DNA of 64,000 nucleotides from Lasiosphaeria ovina (Eukaryota > Ascomycota > Sordariomycetes > Sordariales > Lasiosphaeriaceae), in NCBI GenBank assembly GCA_033439765.1, contig JAULSN010000010.1:930001-994000 (forward strand). The letters run 5' to 3'. The notes under the pieces are model-generated. The model was not told the origin of the DNA and did no database searches. It worked only from the letters and a program-made list of their open reading frames with translations. Positions 55,692 through 64,000 of this stretch are shown here, piece by piece. Within the stretch, counting starts at the first letter, position 1. Every line of letters starts with the position of its first letter. Both the position numbers and the translations under genes were made by a program.

Positions 55692-55847
55692 TGTGACGGC
55701 GGGGCACAACACTATACTACCGCTGGGCTACACCTTCTAAAAGGATGCCAGAATTGCAAGCTGCCAAGCTGCAATCCTGTAGTAGGTTATGTAGTATGGT
55801 CACGCACCCGAGGCCTACTCACAGCACCTCGGTACCGTGCCGTAACA
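55692..55847 (+). repeat. Solo LTR, 156 bp, with 5-bp duplication
   Basis: It starts TGTGACGGCGG and ends GTGCCGTAACA, so it has TG...CA ends with near-perfect 9-bp inverted termini. AATAT flanks it at 55687-55691 and 55848-55852. The flanks are AT-rich, so chance matching of 5 bp is possible. No internal retrotransposon sequence remains, as after LTR-LTR recombination. Confidence 0.65.
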
Positions 55848-55848
55848 A

Positions 55849-55893
55849 ATATATATATATATATATCTTATATATATATATATATATCTTATA
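55849..55893. repeat. TA microsatellite
   Basis: Two blocks of (AT)n separated by ATCTTA, immediately right of the solo LTR. Confidence 0.85.
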
Positions 55894-56828
55894 TAACTTT
55901 ATAAGGTACCTAGAGGTTAGTACCTAAAAACCTTAAGAGAGATTGAGAGTGAAAAGGGCTTAATGTTATATGACTCTGTATTCTATTATCCATGTTGCTC
56001 ATTGAATAGGTACCTAGTTGGGATGCCAATCCTCCTCGTGCATAAACGGCTCCATGTGGGTAACAAAGCAGATCCCCTAATATATGGATAAATATTCGTT
56101 CCTTTGATATTGGAGAACGACTAGTTCCGTAGGCCGAGGCGCAGACCAAACGCACGGGACCTACCAAGCGGGAGTGCCAAAATCGTGCAGTGTGGCGAAA
56201 GCTTGTTCTTTTGCTTGCGCTAACGCAAAACCCATATGCATACATATACCTACCTTACATATTTCAAGCGCAATCACATAGGCGAAGGCAAACTTGGGAA
56301 GACGCCCTGCGTACTTCCTAGAATACTAGTAGAGAGTCAGGTACTACACCTGGTTAGATGTGAACCGACAATTGGCAGCCTCACCTAATTTAGGAAGTCG
56401 CCCGACGAACTTAATACCAGGTTCGGAAAAGGAAACCACGCAGAGGGATGGGAGCCGTCACCCTATTCCACCCTAAAAGGAGTCCGTAGTTTCCTCACCG
56501 ACACGAGCTGACGTTCCAGCCCCACCGATTTCCGGGCAGGACGCCAAAGGTCGTCTGAACAAGCGCTTGCGCGGGCTCCCTTACTGGTCATTTATAGGCC
56601 ACGTCACTTGGGCCTTCCCCCTCCCGCGTCCAAGCCTCTCCCCACCCCCATTCAAATTCACTCCTCCACACCACCGTCGGGATTCTTGGCGCTTGACCTC
56701 ACCCTGGCAGCCCAGCTTCTGTGGCGGATATCAGTGTCCTAAATTCAAACTTCTCCGCTTCTTCTCGCAACGATCCAGAATTTGGAAAAAAAAAACATCC
56801 CCTTCGAGTCCCTAGAGCGCAAGCAATA

Positions 56829-57184
56829 ATGTCTGCTCAGCAATACTATCAGCAAGGCCCGCCGGCCCATCAGGGCTACGGCAGCCCGCCCCCTCCACAG
56901 GGCTACCCTCAGTATCCTCAGGCCGTGAGTCGCCACGGTCGTAGTCTTCGTAAAGATTTGTGCTGACCATAGTTGTGGTTTAATAGTCGTATCCCGCACC
57001 GCAGCCGCAGGGCTATTACCCACCACAGGGTCAAATGCAGTACCAGCAGCAACCTGCCCCCCGAAAGAGCGGTGGTGGGGGATGTCTTCAGGGCTGCCTG
57101 GCAGCCTTGTGCTGTTGCTTTGTCTGCGAGGAGGGTTGCGAGTGCTGTGCCGATTGCTGCGAATGCTGTGCCGAATGTTGTTGA
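56829..57184 (+). CDS. CYSTM-family peptide (97 aa)
   Basis: Small tail-anchored Cys-rich protein of the type associated with stress and metal tolerance at the plasma membrane. Exons 56829-56924 and 56987-57184; intron GTGAGT...TAATAG. The N-terminal two thirds are Gln/Tyr/Pro/Gly-rich (MSAQQYYQQGPPAHQGYGSP; PQGYYPPQGQ). The C-terminal module begins GGGGCLQGCLAALCCCFVCE and ends ECCADCCECCAECC: 15 cysteines in the last about 34 residues. The CLAALCCCFVCEE core is the membrane-associated CYSTM signature. The protein ends on the cysteine pair, as these peptides often do. The start is the first ATG with the family's typical opening. Confidence 0.87.
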
Positions 57185-58485
57185 GGCCAGATACCACAAC
57201 CTCAGAGCTGCCAAGCGGAATACGGCGAGCAATACCGGTTTTCCTAGTCACGACTTTGACTTGTTGATACTCGACCCGATTGTTGTGGGAGGGGGGGGGG
57301 GGCAGGTTTGAGTGAGATAGAGCGGCTCGGGAGTTCAGAGGAGGGAAAATGGTGATCACTGCCCCTTCTTGTATACAATTAGCCCTCGTCGTGAGGGCGG
57401 GCCATGGCTCTGTCAGGGCGATTATTTTCCTATTCCCTATGTTTCTTGCCTTTGTGCTCGAGTCTCCAGTGCAATCCGCGGCCTCATTTCACAAGGAACA
57501 TTCATGACACGATTCTTGAGCAGTGTTCGAGATGAGTTCTGCTGTGGATGCAGCAGGTAAGCCGAGTATGAGTGACGCGATTCTTTGTCGGTCAACGTCT
57601 TCCCATTTGCCGAGCTCGATGCTTGGCAGGTCCCGGATCGATCGGGTGGCAAAGTGCCTAGCCCACCCAAACTGAATGTTGTTGCTTGGAGTAGTGTAGT
57701 CAAACTTAAAATAATCTATGTATAATAATAAAGGTAAGCTTCAAAACGTATCAGATGGTCGGGTTTGCAACTTATGGATGATGTTAGATTGGATTTGGTC
57801 AAGAGAGCATAGTACCAGTCGCTCTTATGGCTTGTCTGACTTCAAGTTGGGACATTTCTGGTCACTTCACGCCCCACCTGCCTTTCACGGCTCGGACAAC
57901 ATCCCGTCAGGAGGCGAATCCACTGTATGAAATATCCAAATGTATGTAAAGAGGGTAAATATTCCGAGGCAAGAAAAAACCAATCCTCCTTAGTTTGATA
58001 ACTTATCTGCTTCGTCCATTTGAGTTTAGGACTCGGCTCGGCAGGTATTTCGTCCTACTGTAATGTATGTCCATACATGCATGTATGTACTATCCGTGCG
58101 GAGACGGAGCACAGCGGGCCACAGCGGACAGGTAAGTCACAGATCATAGACAGAGTATTCCATACGGCAGAATACAGGTGGGGAAGGAAGGCTGGGGATT
58201 ATGAAGTGCGGCAGCTGAAAATGACGCAACAGTGGCTATCAAATCAGAACCTCTCGGGCGGGGCGGGGTTTCGCCCGGTTTCGACCCCGGAATTTGATAG
58301 ATTTGATAGAGCTGCCGAAACTAACGGTCGCCCAGCTCAATCCAGGCACTCTCGACATCTCCAGCGACATTGAAAGTGAGACGACCAAAGAGGCGGCGCT
58401 TCTCTATTCTATTCAATACTACAAAAACCCGAATCCGACAAGACGCCCACTCCAACTATCAAGCCCACTTTACCCAGAGACAGAC
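57185..58485. other. Intergenic between CYSTM and glutaredoxin genes
   Basis: 1.3 kb. It includes a 14-G run at about 57289-57302 and a TGTACATGCATGTATGTAC-like palindromic stretch near 58068-58092. 58260-58485 is presumably the glutaredoxin leader: the frame there is open from 58294 but not protein-like. No gene seen. Confidence 0.45.
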
Positions 58486-59341
58486 ATGTCAGCTATCAAA
58501 GAGATCACCAGCCTTGAGGGCTGGGCGCAACACGTATCATCGCTCCTTCCTTCAACCCTCTTGATCGTCTCGTTCCATGCTCCTTGGGCAGCGCCCTGCG
58601 CGCAGATGGCAAACGTTCTATCGACCCTGGCGAACGAGTACCCCGTGACTGAACCGTTCTCGACGTCATGGGTGTCCGTCAACGCCGAAGAGCTTTCCGA
58701 AATCAGCGAAACTTACAATGTGACGGCCGTTCCGTTTCTTGTCCTTGTTAGAAATGGCCAGGTTCTCGAATCGGTCAGCGGGAGCAGCGCGGTCAAAGTG
58801 CGGAATGCAATCGAGAGTCACGCAAAGCCTACCGCACACTCAAATCCAACCGTTGGCGAGAAAGCAGCGGCTGTCACCAACGGCGGTGCACCAGTTGTTG
58901 GAAATGAGAACAGCGAGGCTCTTCCGGGAGACGCTGAGAAGCAGAGAGAGGAACTTTTCAAGCGCCTTGCCGACCTCGTAAAGGCTGCTCCCGTGATGCT
59001 GTTCATGAAAGGAACACCTAGCGAGCCCAAGTGTGGCTTCTCACGACAATTGGTGGCAATTTTGCGGGAGAATGCCGTCAAGTACGGCTTCTTCAATATC
59101 CTAGCCGACGACGAAGTGCGCCAGGGGCTGAAGGAGTTTGCGGACTGGCCAACGTTCCCGCAACTCTGGGTTGACGGGGAATTAGTTGGTGGGCTTGATA
59201 TTGTACGTGCTGTCGTCTTGAATAATCAAGTATGTTATACTAACGATATATTAGGTCAAAGAAGAACTAGCCAGCGATTCTGGCTTCTTTAGCAGATACA
59301 GCACTAAAGTGAACGGCGGTGCCTCTGCTGCAGCGTCTTGA
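58486..59341 (+). CDS. Monothiol glutaredoxin Grx3/Grx4 type (thioredoxin-glutaredoxin fusion)
   Basis: Cytosolic/nuclear Fe-S cluster-binding glutaredoxin involved in iron sensing and delivery. Exons 58486-59202 and 59255-59341; 267 aa. Intron GTACGT...ATTAG with a perfect TACTAAC branch. Thioredoxin-like domain at about 1-105 with the degenerate site WAAPCAQM (34-41) in place of WCGPC; linker rich in Ala/Asn/Glu (110-155); glutaredoxin domain with FMKGTPSEPKCGFSRQLV, the monothiol CGFS site at about 182-185, then WPTFPQLWVDGELVGGLDI, the glutathione-binding part. The short last exon supplies VKEELASDSGFFSRYS. Length fits yeast Grx3/4. The Met at 58486 is chosen because the upstream frame lacks thioredoxin-like sequence. 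Confidence 0.93.
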
Positions 59342-61504
59342 TACTAAGGTCATTATGCAAAATCCCAAATAATCCGATGGGAATTTCTCATGTACTATTC
59401 GGGTATGCTATTTACCGCCAGATATCTTTGAGGAGATTCCTCGTGACCTACTCGACTATTGTCAAAGGCTTGGTGAAAGCTCATCCGTAACCCTCTCTGG
59501 TCAAGTGGCGCCGAGAACTGCAGTGAAAGGGTATTCGCGATTTATCCAGTCTTCTATCCCCTTCTTGGCAATCAATTTGATAAGCCACTAGTATCTTTCC
59601 TAGTCACCACCGTTCTCTCATCTCAGAGTTCGACAGAGCCAACTCCATTGTTCTGGCGACGCGAATCACCCATAGAACTAGAGCTGGTCGTCACTTTAAA
59701 AGTGGCGCGTGTTAAAGAAGTCGGGTTCCGACCTCCAATACTCATGAAGTAGTTCCCCACTTGACTGTTTTCTAGCCACGGGTATTATGGTAACTACCTA
59801 GCTACCTACCTGACCTATGCTTACAAGCGTGTGATTTGGGGCGCTAAACACCAAGGTAGCCGTTGGAGATAAAGCGTGCCTTGTTCGAGATGCGGGAAAA
59901 GTTAGATTAATCTATATATTAGTTACGATATATTAGTTATAGCTATAAAGCGACTGGTGAGAGTTATTTACCTTGTATACCGTCGGTGCCGTTGAATTGT
60001 TTGACTTTTTGCTGTACCGCGGCAAACACATGTGTTCATTTTAGTGTGTACAGTACGCGGTGATGGGTGTAGGCCATTTATTTCACTTTCGTGATAGATC
60101 TAACTGTGGAAGTCACTCCTCGAGTAGACGAAATATTGCATCTTTTTCTAGGTACGCTACATAAGGCCGGCCGGTTGAGGGGTCTCACTTTGTGGCAACT
60201 CCCTGTCCTTGCTGCTATGGAGTCTCGAGGAGTTGCGGCAATTCCCCACGTGGTGCGTCCCTAGCATGGGCTGCTCAACTGTCTGCGGGCCACCTACAAC
60301 AGAACTGAACCGAAAATATCTGAAAAGTAGGACGTCCCTTACTGCCGTAGAACTAATCCTACCTATGTAATTCTGGTAGTTCTTTAGACTGCAGCTCGAG
60401 CGGATGGATTGCACTATTTTCTTTTCACGACAGAAACGCGTGATGAATACGTTCAATACTACCACACAGTATTTGCACACACCCCAAATTGAACAACAAC
60501 CCACAGCGATGACTCACCGGATGACGCCTAAGACAGCGGTTTCCTCGGCTTGGAAGGCAGGTACTGTACGAAGTATGTACGTGTCAAATACTCCTCAAGG
60601 GAGGTAACGTAAGGTATATGATGTACTGATCATACATGAACGTACTTTACATGTATATACATTTACACACATGACCCCAAGAGACCCCACCTTCATTACC
60701 ATCACAGCATTGCCGTCGTCGGCTCCCATCCTGATGATTCCCGCTGCCATATCTAAACCACCTCGAGTCGTATTCCCAGCGCCCGCAGTCTGCTTGTCCC
60801 TTTCACCATTCGGCGCGCACGGGTTATGACGTCTTGTTCATCGGCGCCCTATGCGACTGAGTTGAACACTGCTACCCGTAGCTTGACAGCATCAAGTACT
60901 GTATGTGTTGCATTGTTACATACAATGCAGACGCCCACGCGAGCATGACCATTTGCGAGCCCTGCGCCTCCTCTCCCCTCCCTTGATCAGGGCAACAAAG
61001 CTAACAAATAGACAGAGAAAATATAGCCCCCGCCTTCCTTTTCCCTCCCCGTTTTGCGGTGCCTTTTCTCATCGCGATACCCAGCTGTCTGGGCTCACGA
61101 ATTGTGCCGCTTTCCTGCAAACGTTCCCCGTACACTTCGGAAATACAGCGACGGCTTGATTTGATCTCTATAATCGACCCTCTGGACATAAAGCGATTGA
61201 TCCGCGCATTGGTACTGCTGGCCCCGCCTCGCGGTTATATTGTCGAAGCCAGCACGGCCGTGGCGGATATCACGTTTCTCTGGAAACTCGCTTGGCTGGC
61301 CTCACCAAACGGGTTTGCAACCTGACGCCAATACCCTCAGTCGTAGCTGTCCGTCGTCTGTGGTTATCCAAGTACCCTCGCTATCTGGAGTCGGTCCGGA
61401 CACTTTTGGTCTTTCTTCAAGCCCCGCGATTAATGCGCACTGCAAAACCCCATCTCCCGTGCTTTGTTTTTGGTTACAGCCTGTCCTCGGTGTGATTGTT
61501 CACT
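59342..61504. other. Intergenic, 2.2 kb
   Basis: No supportable gene. 59890-59960 has TA-rich TATATTAGTTACGATATATTAGTTATAGC, possibly a decayed repeat. TACCTAGCTACCTACCTGACC occurs at about 59796. 60900-61504 is the likely promoter/5' leader of the transcription factor gene, with an in-frame stop just before its ATG. Confidence 0.45.
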
Positions 61505-64000
61505 ATGACGCCCACGCCGCCTTCAACTACATCGTCCTCAGGTGCCCGATCGCCCGAGGAGCAATTTCGTGTCGTTCGGAAGAGAAACAGAGTACCGCTG
61601 AGCTGCTATGCTTGCCGGACAAGAAAGTGAGCCGCCCAAAGACAAATTATATACCAGCCCCCTGGCCCCCAGCCCCGATAATCTTGGCGGCCTGCTAACA
61701 ACGATGCCGGTTCAGGTTGTGAGTTTTCTTACTGCCTTCTTACCTCGGGCAGTGACTGCTGTAATACGCTTCCAGAGGCTTACATCTATTAGGAAGTGTG
61801 ATCGGACCCATCCTTGCAGTAATTGCACCAAGCGTGAGGGGATGGACACGTCGTCGTGCTCCTACGCTGCACCATCTTCCCGCAAAAAGAACCAAGGCCA
61901 GGGACCGGCAAGTCCTGATGACATGCAGAACCGTATTGACAGGCTGGAAGGTTTGGTATTGTCTTTAATGCATGGCGGGGCGAATATAGATGCCTCCTCA
62001 GCAGCCGCGGCCGCCGCCACCGCCACGACTGCTGTAGCCGCGGCCGCCGCCACAGACAGCGGCTCCTCGGCCAAGATCGACAGAGACGACGCTGGTGCGA
62101 TGCAGGGTGATGACGAGGATAGCGATATCGATGAAGGGCTCGCATCTTCTCTTGGCGTCCTGAAGGTGGATGCAGATCGAGGAAAGTCCATGTATGTCGG
62201 GCAGGAGCACTGGCACACAATCCTCGCCGACATCAGCGAAGTTAAGAACTACTATGCCGCGCACAAGAAGGACTTAGAGAAAAGCTACGAGAGGGTGTTA
62301 CGCAGCAAGCCAGCAACGGCACGCAACGGTCCGACCTTTCTTTTGGGCGCAACGCCCGCGACCGAAGTGGAGCTTCGAGCAGAGCTGCCCCCAAAGTCGA
62401 CAGTCCTAACTCTATGTGGGCGGTATTTTAACTCGATGGATAATGCGGTCAACATTATCCACGCACCCACGTTTCACCAGCAGCTTCGTAATCATTGGCA
62501 GGACCCATCTAAGTCCCCAATCATGTGGTTAGGCCTGCTCTACTCAGTCCTGTGTTTAGCCATGCTGAGTTACCACAAGGTTGGAGATGAACCTCCCGAA
62601 TGGAAAGGACGGTCTCTTGAGCTGGCTGCCGAGTATCGACTGCGCACGGTGCAATGCCTGTTCACCGGTGACTACACACGACCGGTCGAATACACGGTAG
62701 AGACGATGTTGCTCTACGTCTTTGGCGAATACTCGTCCCGGTGGGACGCCGACTTGGGGCTGTGGCTTATCACGTCGTCAATCACAAGGATAGCATTCCG
62801 GATGGGCTACCATCGCGACGCCAAGTGGTTTCCGTCAATCAGTCCCTTTCAAGCTGTGAGCCTGGACTTTTCTTTTTGATCCCACTCTGCCCGTTGTGCC
62901 TGGATATAATTGCTGACCAGCGCTGGACTTGCACCCAATATCAGGAGATGAGACGGCGGACATGGGCACTTGTCAGAATGACCGATGTCGTCTTCTCGCA
63001 CCAAGTATCGCTGCCTAACATGATATACGAGCACGACTGTGATACGGAATTGCCGCACAACATATTTGACGAGGAATTTGGGCCCGACAGCAAGGTGCTA
63101 CCACCTTCCAGACCCAATGCTGAGCCGACTCCCATCAGCTACATGATCTCCAAAGTCAGGCTGTGTATGGAGCTCGGTAACATACTTCAAGCCACGGGCA
63201 GGGTCAAGAACCAGGTTCACTATGACGAGGTCCTCCGGTTTGACGCGCGGTTGCGAGAGACCAAGGCGGAACTGCCCCCTCACCTCAAGCTCCAGCCCCT
63301 CGAGGACTCCCATGACCCACTCACGCTCATCATTGCCCGCTTCAACATCGACATACTCTATCTCAAAATCATGTGCTTGCTCCACCGAAACTACATGTCC
63401 CGGGCAAGACACAACCCCAGGTATGCGTACTCGCGGCGCAGCGCGATCGAAGCCTCGCTCGAGACGCTGCGGCACCTCGAGACACTTCACCGCGAATCGC
63501 AGCCCAATGGCCGGTTGCGGTCGATAAAATGGTTTGTGACTTCTGTGGCAACCAAGGACTTCCTCCTTCCTGCCATGATCATCATTTTGGACCTGCACTT
63601 CGACAATGTGGCCGAGAGGTCTCAAGGGCGCCAAGACTCGCAGAGCCTCTACTTCTTGACGCCCGAGCAGCGTATGGAGATGATCAGAAGTCTTGAGCTC
63701 ACAAGAGACATATGGAAGGGACTAGCAGACGGCTCCATGGAGGCTGTCAAGGCATCCAACATTCTCGAGATCATGTTGGAGAAGATAAAGAGCCCTGCGC
63801 CCGGCAGCGGGTCGTCGGGCCCGCCGGAAGTTACGGTTCGGGACGGCCTGTTTGTGACGGTGGAAGCGAATATGCAGCCCGAGCACTCGGCAGCCATGAC
63901 GCTTGGCATGATATCGGGAGGCGTGGGGCCAAATCCGGGTGAGCCGTTTGGCATGGTACAAAGCCCCGGTGGCGCGGCGTACACGGCGATCGACCCAGCC
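61505..64000 (+). CDS. Zn2Cys6 fungal-specific transcription factor (3' end beyond window)
   Basis: Probable RNA polymerase II regulator. Exons: 61505-61626, 61716-61718 (3 nt), 61793-62855, 62945 to beyond 64000; 748 residues seen. Zn cluster with C34, C37, C44, C50, C53, C64 (CX2CX6CX5CX2CX10C), built only if the 3-nt exon GTT is used: it supplies Leu42 in RTRKLKC. Then a linker, a short coiled coil (MQNRIDRLEGLVLSLMHGG), an Ala run (about 120-145) and acidic DDEDSDIDEG. The fungal transcription factor regulatory region follows (LCGRYFNSMDNAVNIIHAPT; WLGLLYSVLCLAMLSYHKVG; SITRIAFRMGYHRDAKWFP; then EMRRRTWALVRMTDVVFSHQ). Introns: GTGAGC...TTCAG with a GCTAAC branch, GTGAGT...TATTAG, GTGAGC...ATCAG. 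A TGA in frame just upstream fixes the start. Target genes unknown. Confidence 0.87.

Larger units (their letters stand above)
55211..56828. other. Intergenic, divergent promoters (ABP1 / CYSTM gene)
   Basis: 1.6 kb with a solo LTR at 55692-55847 and a TA microsatellite next to it. 55560-55690 is AT-rich. No gene seen; 56560-56828 is the likely promoter/leader of the CYSTM gene. Confidence 0.45.

Noticed and set aside
61608..61792. N-terminal extension of the transcription factor starting at 61608
   Set aside because: This reads through two introns with canonical signals and would remove the first two zinc-binding cysteines.

Overview
The window comes from the nuclear genome of a filamentous ascomycete (Pezizomycotina, most likely Sordariomycetes). 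Genes have short introns with GT...AG ends and CTAAC-like branch points. Core genes resemble those of mould fungi. Transposons carry the CpA-to-TpA / TpG-to-TpA decay expected from repeat-induced point mutation (RIP), so old copies are riddled with TAG/TAA stops. I cannot name the species.

Positions 1-24.6 kb are a nested transposon block without host genes. It holds (i) the 3' half of a Tad/I-like LINE with an open reverse transcriptase-RNase H frame; (ii) four copies of a short LINE-like element that encodes only a gag/ORF1-type zinc-knuckle protein and has no reverse transcriptase; (iii) a second LINE ORF1; (iv) a complete but RIP-killed Ty3/gypsy element (A, minus strand, 253-bp LTRs, 5-bp target duplication) inserted into an older plus-strand gypsy element (B); (v) LTR and gag debris of a third gypsy family (C). 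The gag-only elements share about 185 bp of 3' tail with the RT-bearing LINE. Two of them are intact and carry clear 12-13 bp target-site duplications. They look like a fungal counterpart of mammalian HAL1 ('half-a-LINE') elements, probably mobilised in trans. This is the most interesting system in the window.

From 24.7 kb to the right edge the DNA is ordinary gene space with 13 gene models: organellar-type prolyl-tRNA synthetase (-), MAK21/NOC1 ribosome-biogenesis factor (+), a small unknown protein (-), a hot-dog thioesterase (+), APS kinase (+), V-ATPase subunit C (-), an AT-hook/poly-Q nuclear protein (+), an F-box protein (-), an unknown protein (+), VPS37 of ESCRT-I (-), the actin-binding protein ABP1 with two SH3 domains (-), a CYSTM peptide (+), a monothiol glutaredoxin GRX3/4 (+) and a Zn2Cys6 transcription factor cut by the right edge (+). 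They do not form a pathway cluster; most are housekeeping genes.

Exon structures were rebuilt by hand from splice signals and reading frame, and every multi-exon model closes in frame. Several have extremely short exons: an ATG-only first exon, an 8-nt first exon, a 16-nt first exon, and a predicted 3-nt internal exon inside the zinc cluster of the transcription factor. Large intergenic regions (up to 5.4 kb) contain no supportable gene. One solo LTR lies at 55.7 kb.
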